Origin: Daucus carota subsp. sativus
Taxonomy: Eukaryota; Streptophyta; Magnoliopsida; Apiales; Apiaceae
Assembly: GCF_001625215.2 (NCBI RefSeq)
Contig: NC_030387.2
Coordinates: forward strand, 34,991,606 to 35,055,605
DNA length: 64,000 nt
Direction: 5' to 3'
Below the pieces are notes generated by a model that searched no databases, was not told the origin of the DNA, and saw only the letters and a program-made list of their open reading frames with translations. Below are positions 24,101 through 33,517 of the stretch, piece after piece; the first letter of the stretch is position 1; every line of letters starts with the position of its first letter. Made by a program: the position numbers and the translations under genes.

Positions 24101-24968
24101 TTGGTTTTCTGGTGACTGTGGGAGAGGGTGGATGTTGTGGTTGAGGTTGTTGAGGCTGTTGTTGTGGTTCCTGAGGAAGGTTCAGCCTTGCTCTGAATGG
24201 AGCTGGGATTTGCAGAGGCCTGAGAACTGGTCTCTTCTCATCTTTAGATATGAGATCCTTAAAAGCCCTTTTATGAAGTTTAAAAGGTTTGATCTCATCT
24301 GCAGCATCAAAATCCACTTCTCCAACAGTGGCATTAAACAACAATTGGCAAAATCTTGAGAAATATATGACATTCCTGTTCTCAAGCATTCTTTCACCAA
24401 TATTTCTAAGAACTAATCTACCAAAATCAAAAGCAGTAGAATAGATCAGAGAATACCCGATCTGTAGCATGTCCATTGGAATAGCATCCCAGTTTGTAGA
24501 TTTCTTCTGGAAAGCTCTGGTAATGCAATCAAAGAAAAAACTCCACTCCTTATTGAGCCATGGACGCTTCAACTGACCCAGTTTATCCAGAGATTCGTAG
24601 TACCCCAATTCAAGCATCATTGTTCTGAGATTTGCATCTCCATTGGTAATGTACGCAGAATGTTCTGGCAAGTTGAGTGCCTGACGAACTGTTGCTGGAG
24701 TAACTGCATACTCCTCCCCGTCATAGGAAAACACAATTGATGGTGATCCATCTGCACCACCATTGTCATATGTACCCGACTTCCAAAAGCTGATGATTTG
24801 GCTTCCTGAAAGTCTTGCAGGAGCGGTGAGAGCGGTACCGATGGCACTTTGTGCCAAGAATCGCTGAAAGGGATGATAATCCCTTGGGGCTTCAGCAGTG
24901 TCAAGGATGGCTGCATAGTTATTAGGAACGAATTCAACACCTGCCAAGATAAAAGCTGTAGTGGCCAT
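21162..24968 (-). CDS. Accessory retrotransposon ORF downstream of pol, 1268 aa, function unknown
   Basis: A single uninterrupted frame between pol and the 3' LTR, on the same strand as gag and pol, starting at ATG 24968. Residues 1-265 look globular (FVPNNYAAILDTAE, PWLNKEWSFFFDCITRAF, GRLVLRNIGERM). A Gln/Pro run follows near 270-285. Residues about 290-1075 are charged, Ser/Thr-rich and mostly disordered-looking, with SPT-type repeats near 450, a predicted coiled segment at 700-765, an acidic run of seven Asp near 789 beside Lys/Arg clusters, and four SDKAQV-like repeats at about 950-1005. Residues 1080-1268 look folded again (DRGDNILIYFMSDGTVFRV, DQIRRKMGITGNKNAGPFIP). No signal peptide or membrane segment is visible, so it is not an obvious env-like protein. 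I do not recognise a named domain. The intact frame in a young element suggests recent selection. Confidence 0.85.
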   Translation of the reverse strand: MATTAFILAGVEFVPNNYAAILDTAEAPRDYHPFQRFLAQSAIGTALTAPARLSGSQIISFWKSGTYDNGGADGSPSIVFSYDGEEYAVTPATVRQALNLPEHSAYITNGDANLRTMMLELGYYESLDKLGQLKRPWLNKEWSFFFDCITRAFQKKSTNWDAIPMDMLQIGYSLIYSTAFDFGRLVLRNIGERMLENRNVIYFSRFCQLLFNATVGEVDFDAADEIKPFKLHKRAFKDLISKDEKRPVLRPLQIPAPFRARLNLPQEPQQQPQQPQPQHPPSPTVTRKPRSSTTKPSKSTKSDDQPSTTKTRTSVDTQVLKTKSDKTANSDAANSDNVHNEAASPPKQKKRRRLVAAYEYDDLETAQVANSEPTPTTVSEPVHTSPQKTARFKLRAQKPAKAKIPETDITDFTVEEDQTPSTTLPETSQALMVLPIQAVPLISPTVSPTTSPKASPTASAVDEEIECDAQATTEAGANLSDSQTPLSDHGPIPQSPMKIPEDAIVHDTAPENYRSDVVEETDKVAVEALQSLAQTGEKPIKSQSEAQEKSAPDNVEKVADPVPEDEKANSDTEDDASSDTAKDENDGVPLTQQKWESTSQYNARLQTLNTDSEPLPRDLQVDPPTEVWDKLWLSHQHSLETPKAEEFLSMAEKKITNSDVMSSLKGTILYLKTFHPAHAQTSKSIDGLRTEVAKVKETNELEKKRTINPMKENVQKLVTANDSLDQRMTMIESNQEKMSKQLEAIQTSLSLITSILIPDEDDVKKGERVAKVKCKSTNQTLKRKKKDDDDDDDVDDFTKHKRFQAGTGGRVSNSDSQKQSKQSTKSGPTHNITSGSKQRPVTGSDKPMTDEELARLVFEQENPEANLDLELIAAEEAELKKEHIEAINSGKIQKPAKSTTKPKEKGILIKESTVADQSLPVKKVYSEDEYTSKGKSKVDENLEKGWEKKKPTTSDKDQVVREKKTEAAISDKAHVAEPQKERLTSDTAQVNKEAKKDTVSDKAQGVFKPTTTPLAGFAKPTLMTEISFEKGSIKPFSHQKAGRDKGGLGSKYEKFDQSIGSRPDDPSSLCAPKTGVLQDRMDKLDSVQLVKNDRGDNILIYFMSDGTVFRVLEADLYAKHWEELRYVSYIFQVKNKSGQHISNLLKDQIRRKMGITGNKNAGPFIPKYLNHKGQLVEMKKNSAKIETIGGIRTLAFNEESDKAYNIRLDRDLKKNKIYDLRAAIYQTGVSDPELREIKRQMIAVLEEAEKELLREYLKTANGIYAAKE

Positions 24969-26329
24969 TAGAACAGAGATTATGAAAAGAAGATGTTTGA
25001 GGAAGTGTGTAGACGAAGATTTGAATTTCAGAGAACAGAGTGTAAGAGTTTTGTTTAGAAGGTGAATGTAGAGAGTAAGTGTAAAATTGAATAATGAGCA
25101 ATAAAATCTGATCTGAAAAACTCTTCAGATTTTGTTGAACTGAGCACGCATGGGCTTTTTGTTCAATCAGACACCTGTCAAAATGTAACTGGTAGATGAG
25201 TGTTAGTGGGATGGAGAAACGAGAGTAATAATCATGAGTGCAGTAAAACATGCGCAGTAATAAATGCTGATTACACGTTCTCCTATTAAAATGTTTTGCA
25301 TGTAAACCCACTAATAATACATCCGTTTGAAACACATTCTCTACACATTCTCTGAATATTTGAAAAAAATCAAGATCAAATCTCTCGAATTTTTAAACTC
25401 TGAGATTTAAGACAAAGAAAATAAATTTCTGCGAACCTCAGAATAAAGACATAATTTTCAGAATATTCATCAATAAATCAGAGTTTGTTCTAAAATCCAT
25501 AGCTCAGAGTTTGTGTGGTCATGTTAAATCAGAGAATATAAAATTTCACAATTTCGTAATTATAAGGTAGACTTTGAATAATTTATTCAAACTCTCAAAA
25601 CTTAGACTAGGACATACTCTGAAGATAATCAATAAAATAATCTACCCTTTTTTTTTTTTTTTTTTTGTGCAGGACGCTTCTCAGTGTGAGTGAGGCACGA
25701 CCTTTAAATATACTATTGCATTAGTATTTCTCCAGTAATCAGAGATTGTGACTGGTCACCATAGATTATAAAATCTTAGCAATTACTTAATACCAGCAAA
25801 TGTTTGGTTCTTCCCAGTCACTGTCATATTAACATCTAAGATCTCAAAGGAGTACCATGCTTATTTTTCAGGGGGTTTTGTCTCAGGTAATAAAAACATC
25901 AGAGTTTATAATCACTGTCTAGTATATGAGAGAAAATTTAAATTAATCAGTCTCACTTATAATTAAGATATGTGAAGTAATAGAGTCTCAATGATATCAG
26001 CATGCATAGTGTGAACTAGTGTAGCACAAAATTGAGATCAGGATTAAGGAACTTAGCTGAGATTCATGATTACTCATTCAGAACATGCTTCATGGTATCT
26101 TCATAGGTGTTTTGTCTCAGAGAAGATAAAAATGAGATCACTTATCAAGATTCAGAGTTTTATAAGCATCAGAGAATATTATCAGAGAATGTTATCAGAG
26201 TAAAGCAAACAGAGTATATTATCAGAGAATGTCATCAGATTTTATCAATCAGAGTATATCATGGCAGATGTGTGAGTAATACATATGGTAAATTTGACAA
26301 GTTAAATTTTAAAGATCTAACCAATATGT
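24969..26329 (-). other. Non-coding spacer between pol and the accessory ORF
   Basis: 1.36 kb with no long sense ORF. It contains a 20-bp A run on the sense strand (25648-25667) and a dense cluster of CAGAG words on the plus strand (26150-26260, TCAGAGAAT/CAGAGTATAT). It may carry a promoter, splice acceptor or readthrough context for the accessory ORF, but no such signal could be proved. Confidence 0.55.
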
Positions 26330-29300
26330 TTACTCAGTTCCTGATATCATTCCTAGCTCATTCACCAGCCTAGTAAAAGTTGCTTCACTTAATGGCTTGG
26401 TGAAAATGTCTGCTAGCTGCTGTTCAGTAGGAACAAAGTGAAGTTCAATGGTTCCTTCCTCCACATGCTCCCTTATAAAATGATATCTTATACTGATGTG
26501 CTTTGTCAGAGAATGTTGAACTGGATTTCCTGTCATAGCAATAGCACTTTGGTTATCACAATAAATAGGAATTTTAGAGAAGGATAACCCATAGTCCAAC
26601 AGTTGATTCTTCATCCAAAGAATTTGAGCACAACAGCTGCCTGCAGCAATATACTCTGATTCTGCTGTTGATGTTGAGATGGACTTCTGCTTCTTACTGT
26701 ACCAAGAAACTAGTCTTCCACCCAGAAATTGACAACTCCCACTTGTGCTTTTCCTGTCAATTTTGCAACCTGCAAAATCTGCATCAGAGTATCCAATAAG
26801 ACTAAAATCTGATTCTCTAGGGTACCATAGTCCCAATGATGTGGTTCCCTTGAGATATCTGAATATCCTCTTTACTGCAATCAGATGAGGTTCTCTTGGA
26901 TCTGCCTGAAATCTTGCACATAGACATGTGGCATACATAATGTCTGGTCTACTTGCAGTCAGATAAAGCAATGATCCAATCATTCCTCTATAGTTTGTGA
27001 TATCCACTGATGCACCAGTATCTTTGTCTAGTTTTGTTGCTGTTGCCATAGGAGTAGTTGCAGCAGAACTGTCTTGCATACCAAATTTCTTTAAAAGATT
27101 TCTGGTATACTTGGCTTGATTTATAAAAATCCCATCTTCAGTCTGTTCAACTTGTAAACCCAGAAAATAACTGAGTTCCCCCATCATGCTCATTTGGTAC
27201 CTAGACTGCATGAGCTTGGCAAATCTTTGACAGAGTTTAGCATTAGTGGAGCCAAAAATAATGTCATCAACATAGATTTGAACTAAAAGCAGATCATTAC
27301 CATGATTCAAATAAAACAGAGTTTTATCTATGGTACCTCTAGTAAATCCACTTTCAAGAAGAAATTGAGCTAGAGTTTCATACCATGCCCTTGGAGCCTG
27401 CTTTAGTCCATAAAGTGCTTTGTCCAACCTGTAGACATAGTCTGGATGTTTTGGATCCACAAAACCTGGAGGTTGTTCAACATATACCTCTTCATCCAGT
27501 TTCCCATTTAGAAAAGCACTTTTGACATCCATCTGAAATACTTTGAATTTCTTGTGTGCAGCATAGGCCAGAAAGATTCTAATTGCCTCCAATCTTGCAA
27601 CTGGAGCAAATGTCTCATCATAATCAATACCTTCCTGTTGTGAATACCCTTTTGCCACAAGCCTTGCTTTATTCCTTGTAATGACACCCTCACTGTCAGT
27701 TTTGTTTCTGAACACCCATTTTGCACCAACTATGGATCTGTCTTTAGGTCTTGGTACTAGGGTCCAGACTTTATTTCTTTCAAATTCATTTAACTCTTCT
27801 TGCATTGCTTGAATCCAATCAGGATCTTGAAGAGCTTCCTCCACCTTTTTGGGTTCTGTTTGTGACAGAAAGCAATGATGTAAACATTCATTTGCTGTAG
27901 CTGTCCTTGTTTGCACACCTGCTTCTGGATTGCCAATTATTAAATCAGGTGTGTGAGATTTTGTCCACTTCCTAGCATGTGGAAGCTGACCATTTTCATC
28001 ATTGGATCCTCCCCCTTGATCCATGCTCTCCTGATTCTGTTGATCATTCTCTGTAGCTCCCCCTAAGTCTGTGCTATCAGAGTTTGAATCAGTATTCTCT
28101 GATGAGTTTAAGTCAGCATTCTCTGATGAGGCTTGGGTAGAGTCTGAAACATTCTGATGCTCCCCCTCAGCAATTGCTTCATCATCATGAACTTGTGAAT
28201 TTTTACTAGAGTTTGCTGTATTTTGTTCACAGTCAGAGTTTGACTGTTCATCAGAGTTTGTTGAATCAGAGAATATTTCTTCATTTTCAAAATGCAGTTC
28301 TTCATGTTCATCCATATCAGCTAAGCCCATAATTCTTTTGTCATCAAATGACACATGTATGGATTCCATGATGACCTTGGTTCTCAGATTATAGACTCTG
28401 AAGGCCTTTGTTATCAGAGGATAACCTACAAAAATACCTTCATCAGCTTTTAAATCAAACTTGGTAAGCTGTTCTGAATGAGTCTTCAATACAAAGCATT
28501 TGCACCCAAATATATGAAAATACTTCAGATTTGGCTTCTTCTTCTTCACCATCTCATATGGGGTTTTGCCAAGCTTATTAATCAAGGTTGCATTTTGAGT
28601 GAAACAAGCTGTTTGAACAGCTTCTGCCCAGAAATAAGTGGGCAATTTAGCCTCATCAAGCATAGTTCTGGCAGCTTCTATAAGAGTTCTGTTTTTCCTT
28701 TCAACTACACCATTTTGCTGTGGTGTACCAGGTGCAGAGAACTGTTGCACTACACCTCTTTCTTTGCAGAACTCTTCCATTGTTGAATTTCTAAACTCAG
28801 TTCCATTATCACTTCTAATGATTTTCACTTTGTCTTCAGATCCATGATCCAGTTGTGTCACATGATCCATCAGATGCAAGGCTGTTTCATCTTTAGAGTG
28901 AAGAAAATATACCCAAGTGTATCTAGTATACTCATCAACAATGACAAGAGCATATTTCTTCCTTGCAATGGATGGTACATTGACTGGTCCAAATAGATCA
29001 ACATGTAGAAGATGATATGGTTTGTTTATTGAGAATTCAGTCTTACTCTTGAAAGATGTCTTTCTCTGCTTGGCTTTTTGACATGAATCACACAATCCAT
29101 CAGATGTCAGTAGTGATTCAGGGAGTCCTCTCACAAGCTTTTTCTTTATAAGCTCATTTATGGAATTGAAATTTAGATGTGAAAGCTTCTTGTGCCATTT
29201 CCAACTTTCTTCTGCAGAGATCCTTGTAGACAAGCAAATTGCTTTTTCTTCAGAGTTTGTAGGCAAGTGGATTTCATAAATATTCCCATGTCTGTGAGCA

Positions 29301-29617
29301 GTTACTGCCACTTTGCCTGTTGACTTGCTTACTATCTCACTGTGTTCTTCATAGAAATCAACATGATATCCTCTGTCACAGATCTGACTGACAGAGAGTA
29401 AATTGTGTTTCAGCCCTTGAACAAGAGCTACATTTGATATGATGACATTTCCAAGATTGATTTTGCCATATCCCAGAGTCCTTCCTATGTTGCCATCTCC
29501 ATAAGAAACACTTGGGCCAGCCTTCTCCACAAACTCTGACAGCAGGGTCTTATTTCCAGTCATGTGTCCTGAACATCCACTGTCCAAGACTAGGATATTC
29601 TTCCTGTTGCCCTGCAA
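26330..29617 (-). CDS. pol: Copia pol polyprotein: protease, integrase, reverse transcriptase, RNase H
   Basis: 1095 codons of continuous frame. Domains in order: retropepsin with LDSGCSGHM (about residues 10-20, a Cys form of the usual DSGA); the gag-pre-integrase zinc finger (HKKLSHL ... CDSCQKAK, about 140-182); the integrase core with [17 protein letters not shown] and the Glu of NGVVERKNR (DDE triad, about 205-310); reverse transcriptase with [19 protein letters not shown] and YVDDIIFG (near 782); and RNase H with [17 protein letters not shown] and IYCDNQSA. It is in the same frame as gag but separated by three stops, and its first codon in this ORF is TTG, so it is probably expressed only as a gag-pol product. 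All catalytic motifs look intact. Confidence 0.95.
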   Translation of the reverse strand: MQGNRKNILVLDSGCSGHMTGNKTLLSEFVEKAGPSVSYGDGNIGRTLGYGKINLGNVIISNVALVQGLKHNLLSVSQICDRGYHVDFYEEHSEIVSKSTGKVAVTAHRHGNIYEIHLPTNSEEKAICLSTRISAEESWKWHKKLSHLNFNSINELIKKKLVRGLPESLLTSDGLCDSCQKAKQRKTSFKSKTEFSINKPYHLLHVDLFGPVNVPSIARKKYALVIVDEYTRYTWVYFLHSKDETALHLMDHVTQLDHGSEDKVKIIRSDNGTEFRNSTMEEFCKERGVVQQFSAPGTPQQNGVVERKNRTLIEAARTMLDEAKLPTYFWAEAVQTACFTQNATLINKLGKTPYEMVKKKKPNLKYFHIFGCKCFVLKTHSEQLTKFDLKADEGIFVGYPLITKAFRVYNLRTKVIMESIHVSFDDKRIMGLADMDEHEELHFENEEIFSDSTNSDEQSNSDCEQNTANSSKNSQVHDDEAIAEGEHQNVSDSTQASSENADLNSSENTDSNSDSTDLGGATENDQQNQESMDQGGGSNDENGQLPHARKWTKSHTPDLIIGNPEAGVQTRTATANECLHHCFLSQTEPKKVEEALQDPDWIQAMQEELNEFERNKVWTLVPRPKDRSIVGAKWVFRNKTDSEGVITRNKARLVAKGYSQQEGIDYDETFAPVARLEAIRIFLAYAAHKKFKVFQMDVKSAFLNGKLDEEVYVEQPPGFVDPKHPDYVYRLDKALYGLKQAPRAWYETLAQFLLESGFTRGTIDKTLFYLNHGNDLLLVQIYVDDIIFGSTNAKLCQRFAKLMQSRYQMSMMGELSYFLGLQVEQTEDGIFINQAKYTRNLLKKFGMQDSSAATTPMATATKLDKDTGASVDITNYRGMIGSLLYLTASRPDIMYATCLCARFQADPREPHLIAVKRIFRYLKGTTSLGLWYPRESDFSLIGYSDADFAGCKIDRKSTSGSCQFLGGRLVSWYSKKQKSISTSTAESEYIAAGSCCAQILWMKNQLLDYGLSFSKIPIYCDNQSAIAMTGNPVQHSLTKHISIRYHFIREHVEEGTIELHFVPTEQQLADIFTKPLSEATFTRLVNELGMISGTE

Positions 29618-29860
29618 TCATAAAGACCACTAGTTGTTAGTTTTAAGGACCCAGACTTGCTTGGATCCCTTGGCCTTATTAAGTTTGTTAGCTTTTGCAG
29701 CGGTATTATTATCAGAGTTTGAGCTAACAGACTTTGCAACAGAGTTTGTACTGGAAACAGAGTTTGTAATTGCAGAGTTTTTATTAACCTTTAAAGAAGG
29801 TTTCAATTGATAATAATCATAATACAAACTATGATATTCTTTGCAAGTATAAATAGAATG
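29618..29860 (-). pseudogene. gag-pol junction, same frame, interrupted by stops
   Basis: The gag frame continues unshifted into pol but meets TGA (29861-29863), TAG (29630-29632) and TGA (29618-29620). The intervening 66 codons are coding-like (Ser/Asn/Lys-rich, ending near WVLKTNN). Frame arithmetic from 31858 to 29617 is a multiple of three, so no frameshift is involved. Confidence 0.8.
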
Positions 29861-31858
29861 TCATAAACTACCACAATGAAAACAAGGATCTTGTGGTTTA
29901 TATCTAATACTACTTTTTCTAACTCCAGACTTTGTAGGTAAAGAGTTAATGTCCTTGTTCTTCCTGCAAAAATTAGCAAGATGATTAGTATTACCACAGT
30001 TATGGCATGTCTTCCTAGGTGCATTTGGAACAGGCATGTAGTTATTACTCTTGTCTATGCCAATTTTGCCATTTCTATTTTTCCTAGGCTCCTTGTTTCT
30101 GTCATCAGACTTTACCTCTTTAAGCTTATGTTTAAGCTGTTTCTGAGTCATCAGTCCTATGTTAACCTGTTTGGGCTTTTCAGATTTTAAATTGTTGTTA
30201 ATCTCTGATTTTGGTCTACATTGTTTAGGCTTAGAGGATTCAACAACAAATTTAACAGGTTTAACCTTAGGTTTTTGAGTTTTAATAAACTCTGTTTTTG
30301 ATGACTCAGCTTCTGAGTTATCAGTGTAACCTAGTCCCTTCTTCCAGTTTCCACTACCTAAGATATCCTGAGTAGTTTTGCCTGAATTAGTCCATGTTTT
30401 AATGATCTCTCTTTCCTTGGCAAGTTCTGATTGAAGAGATGCATACCTCTCTAATAATTCATCTTTGACAATGACAGCATCATCTCTTTCTTTTTGAACT
30501 TCCAACATTTGAACTAATTCTTTTTCTAGAAAATCATTCCTTTTCTTTACACTCAGAGTTTCAGATTTTAATCTTTCATTCTCTAAAGTCTGATCTCTAA
30601 AACTGATATGTAAAGTTTTAAGAAACAATCTTAACTCAGTTATATCTTCAGTATCAAAGGCAAGAGTAGAGTGAGGTACCTTAGCAGGAGTTTCAGTGTT
30701 GTTGTCAGTGTTTGCCATTAGAGCATAATTGACTTCTTCTTCTGAATCAGATGTATCTGTCGAGTTTCCTTTCTTGGTGATAAAGGCTTTTTCTTTTTCC
30801 TTCTTGGCTTTCTTGCATTCAGATGCAAAGTGTCCCTTTTCACCACAGTTGAAACAGGTATACTTGTCAGCTTTTCCAGCTTTTCCTTCTTTGCCCTCAT
30901 TCTTCTTAAAGTTTTTCTTGTCATAAACTCTGTCAGAGTTTCTGTCTTTCCTTGAAAAACTTTTGCCTTTGTTGAACTTTTTGTAGGCCAACTTCTTGAA
31001 GCTCTTCACCATCAATGCTGCTAACTGCATCATCTCATCATCACTTTCTTCAGAGTCTGAGGGAACATCAGAGTTTGAGTCATCAGAGTTTGATGTCTCA
31101 ATGTCAGACTTTGTGACATGAGCTTTTCCCTTGCTCTTAGCAGCTTCCTCTTGAACTTTCAGAGCAACAGACTTTGATTTTCCTCCATGTCGTTTGCTCC
31201 TCTGTTCCATCTCAAGTTCATGAGTCTTCAGTCTTCCATAAACATCATCAAGAGACATTTCTCCAAGATCAAGATTGTCTCTTATTGTAGTGACTTTCAA
31301 ATCCCATTTTTCAGGAAGAGCTAGAAGGAATTTGAGGTTTGAGTCTTCAAGATCATATTCCTTGTCCACCAGAGATAAGTCATTCAGCAGTTTGACAAAT
31401 CTGTCATACAGATCTGTCAGGGACTCACCAGATTTTGAGTCAAAGTGCTCATACTCCTGTGTAAGGATTGTTTTTCTGTTTTTCTTAATGGCCTGAGTTC
31501 CTTGACATCTGGTCTCCAGAGCATCCCAGATTTGTTTAGCAGTTTTGCACCCAATCACCCTATTAGACATTGCATTATCAAGGGCACTATGCAACAGATG
31601 CTTCACCTTTGCATCTTTACTGATAGATGAGATGTCCTCTGGAGTATAATCTTTCTTTTCTTTTGGAACCATCTTTTGAGGTTCATCTGCAATCCCAACA
31701 GAGAGCTTGGTGGGCATATGTGGTCCATCATAAATCCGGTCAAGGTATTCTGGATCAACAGAGTCTAAGAATATGATCATTCTTTCTTTCCAGACTGGAT
31801 ATTCAGATGCCTTAAGGGTTGGGACTCTAAAGGATGAAGCTTGTGATTTTTCAGACAT
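29861..31858 (-). CDS. gag: Copia gag polyprotein (665 aa) with CCHC zinc knuckles
   Basis: Starts at ATG 31858, just inside the primer-binding site. The N-terminal half is the copia gag/UBN2-type domain (YPVWKERMIIFLDS, IWDALETRCQGT, LYDRFVKLLNDLS). Two CX2CX4HX4C knuckles are complete: CFNCGEKGHFASEC (near 339) and CHNCGNTNHLANFC (near 619). A third begins (CFHC) and is cut by a TGA at 29861-29863; the same frame continues past the stop with the His and Cys needed to finish the knuckle. Asn-Ser-Asp repeats encoded by AACTCTGA recur. The product would form the virus-like particle in the cytoplasm. Confidence 0.92.
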   Translation of the reverse strand: MSEKSQASSFRVPTLKASEYPVWKERMIIFLDSVDPEYLDRIYDGPHMPTKLSVGIADEPQKMVPKEKKDYTPEDISSISKDAKVKHLLHSALDNAMSNRVIGCKTAKQIWDALETRCQGTQAIKKNRKTILTQEYEHFDSKSGESLTDLYDRFVKLLNDLSLVDKEYDLEDSNLKFLLALPEKWDLKVTTIRDNLDLGEMSLDDVYGRLKTHELEMEQRSKRHGGKSKSVALKVQEEAAKSKGKAHVTKSDIETSNSDDSNSDVPSDSEESDDEMMQLAALMVKSFKKLAYKKFNKGKSFSRKDRNSDRVYDKKNFKKNEGKEGKAGKADKYTCFNCGEKGHFASECKKAKKEKEKAFITKKGNSTDTSDSEEEVNYALMANTDNNTETPAKVPHSTLAFDTEDITELRLFLKTLHISFRDQTLENERLKSETLSVKKRNDFLEKELVQMLEVQKERDDAVIVKDELLERYASLQSELAKEREIIKTWTNSGKTTQDILGSGNWKKGLGYTDNSEAESSKTEFIKTQKPKVKPVKFVVESSKPKQCRPKSEINNNLKSEKPKQVNIGLMTQKQLKHKLKEVKSDDRNKEPRKNRNGKIGIDKSNNYMPVPNAPRKTCHNCGNTNHLANFCRKNKDINSLPTKSGVRKSSIRYKPQDPCFHCGSL

Positions 31859-31900
31859 GATTGTGTTTAAGATCTCACTGTAGTAATCTTAACAGAGCTG

Positions 31901-31912
31901 GCTCTGATACCA
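31901..31912 (-). other. Primer-binding site for initiator tRNA-Met
   Basis: The minus strand reads TGGTATCAGAGC, complementary to the 3' end of plant initiator methionine tRNA, two bases inside the 5' LTR. This primes minus-strand DNA synthesis and is standard for copia elements. Confidence 0.95.
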
Positions 31913-31914
31913 CT

Positions 31915-32464
31915 TGTTAGGTCCTATTAATTCACTATATATAATAATATAGTGATCACAATATGTAATACAGTATGACAATATAAGAGATCGAAAGCAG
32001 TAAACTCTTATGTTCACAAAACTTGATGGTTACAAAAACTCTCTCAGTGATTTATATTCTATCACCAAGAGCTGCTAGGGTTCTTAACAATATACTTGAT
32101 AACTCAACTCATATAGAGTAACCCTAATCTGTGTTTATATAGACACAGTTACAAAATCAATCTCTGATTTGATATCCTATAAATCAGCTAATAAATCTAT
32201 CAATCAAAGATTGCTCCAGTTTTCTGTTTAGTTTCCATAGTCAGCAAATCACTCCTCAGCTTCTATCCTTCCTTGAAGTATATCCGCTTCTGAGCTCTTT
32301 CCACGTGTAAACTCTGTCGAGTCTTGACTATGTAAACTCTGATCAGACTTTATCAAACTCTGTCAGACTTTACTAAACTCTGATCAGCTTCCAGTTTAAA
32401 CTCTGATGATTCCTGTTCTAAAACAAACCTTAAGAACATTAGTAATCATCAATTATATCTAACA
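31915..32464 (-). repeat. 5' LTR of the intact retrotransposon
   Basis: 550 bp, identical by eye to 20484-21033 at a constant offset of 11,431 bp. It should carry the promoter; the TATA box is at 32134-32141 on the minus strand. Confidence 0.95.
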
Positions 32465-32611
32465 CTTCTGTTAGTCAAAAACTGACGGAGGGACCTGAAT
32501 TGGAAATTTACAAAGTTTGAGGATGCATAAATTGACAAACTTAGTTCAAGGATGCGAATCAAAAATGGACCAAAGTTCAAGGACGTATAAATTAATTATC
32601 CCTTTTAAATA

Positions 32612-33517
32612 CTGAAAGAATAATAGTCTTCTTCCTTTCATCCCAAAATACATGAGCTCGTTTCGGGTTCGTCCCAAAATATATAAACTTGTTTCATGTC
32701 ACTCGGAAGAAAGAAGATGTATCGAGTGTGAGAGCTGTCTCAGTAGAAACGAGGTCTTAAGTTGATTCAAAGGGTCATGGATTCGAACCTTACCAGCTCC
32801 TTTGATTTACTTTTCCAATTATATCCCTAAATATTGACGGGTCCATCAGTTTACCCATTTTTATTTCTTTTTCCAATTATTTTATGTTATTATATACCTT
32901 TTTTTATACACTTGATTTCGGTATCCAATTCATATGTATACATTACATTCAGACGGAAAGAGTATATGCTAAGTGCACAACTAATCTTATCCAAAGAGAT
33001 GGATATAGAATTATGCATGGATACTCGGATTGGATTGTAGGGTAAAGCATGCATCACCTATTAACAGAGAATGAAACCATTAGGTCAGGGAATTGCTAGT
33101 TTCAATCCAACTGGATCATAGATCAGACCCCAACTCAATAAAATAGTACCCTTTGCTGCAGCCTTGCACTGGAATGCACTGTGTGTGTTTTATGTGTACA
33201 TTCCAACAATTAGTTTATTAGTACTATTTTCTCAGATTTAATGTGCAATCAAGCAAGAGCTGGAAAAGCAAAAAAGTGGTGAATAGTACTTGTACGTTAA
33301 TCTGCAATACGTTTTACTGTTTCACATTTACTATCAAGCCATCCCCATTTACTCAAACAACCCTCGCTTAATTTTATAAAACAGTAGCTTCACTACTGGA
33401 CAAAGACCATCCTCTCTTTGTATATAAAATGTAACACAATCTCGCTAGAAGAATTTTATAAGAAACATTTAAATTTTAATTCGCTCTAAGAAATTTACGA
33501 GATTTTTTTTTTTTTTT
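32612..33517 (+). promoter_or_regulatory. Upstream region of LEAFY
   Basis: About 0.9 kb between the nested transposon and the LEAFY start. A TATA box (TATATAAA, 33421-33428) lies about 90 bp before the ATG. A degenerate tRNA-like stretch at 32730-32800 (B-box-like GGATTCGAACC) may be an old SINE remnant. The promoter proper may extend past the transposon insertion, which separates LEAFY from more distal sequence. Confidence 0.5.

Larger units (their letters stand above)
20484..32464 (-). mobile_element. Complete SIRE-like Ty1/copia retrotransposon with an extra ORF (11,981 bp)
   Basis: Two 550-bp LTRs (20484-21033 and 31915-32464) read as identical and are flanked by the 5-bp duplication CTTCT (20479-20483 and 32465-32469). 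The element runs on the minus strand: primer-binding site at 31901-31912, gag 29861-31858, pol 26330-29617, a 1268-residue ORF at 21162-24968, then a polypurine tract at 21034-21045. Pol order is protease, integrase, reverse transcriptase, RNase H, which defines Ty1/copia. Matching LTRs imply a very recent insertion. It sits inside the foldback element at 20027-32602. Three stop codons interrupt the gag-pol frame at the junction, so this copy may depend on readthrough or on helper proteins. Confidence 0.93.
20027..32602. mobile_element. Mutator-like foldback element split by an LTR retrotransposon
   Basis: The outer ends are inverted copies: the left starts GGGATAATTAATTTATACGT and the right ends with its reverse complement. 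The arms match for roughly 130 bp. A 9-bp direct repeat TTTTAAATA flanks the whole unit (20018-20026 and 32603-32611), as expected for a Mutator-like element. Inside the left part there is a second inverted repeat around GGAATGGTGG...CCATCATTCCGG. Removing the nested retrotransposon and one 5-bp repeat leaves about 590 bp, non-coding and almost fully self-complementary. Confidence 0.85.

Noticed and set aside
21162..24968. Accessory ORF as a classical env-like protein
   Set aside because: No signal peptide, membrane segment or coat-like features are visible; the label would only rest on position.
24934..25335. 133-codon minus-strand ORF beside the accessory ORF
   Set aside because: It overlaps the start of the long ORF in another frame and has no family resemblance.
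32730..32800. tRNA gene or SINE suggested by a B-box-like GGATTCGAACC
   Set aside because: No convincing A box, cloverleaf, tail or TSD; at most a decayed SINE, mentioned only in the LEAFY upstream entry.
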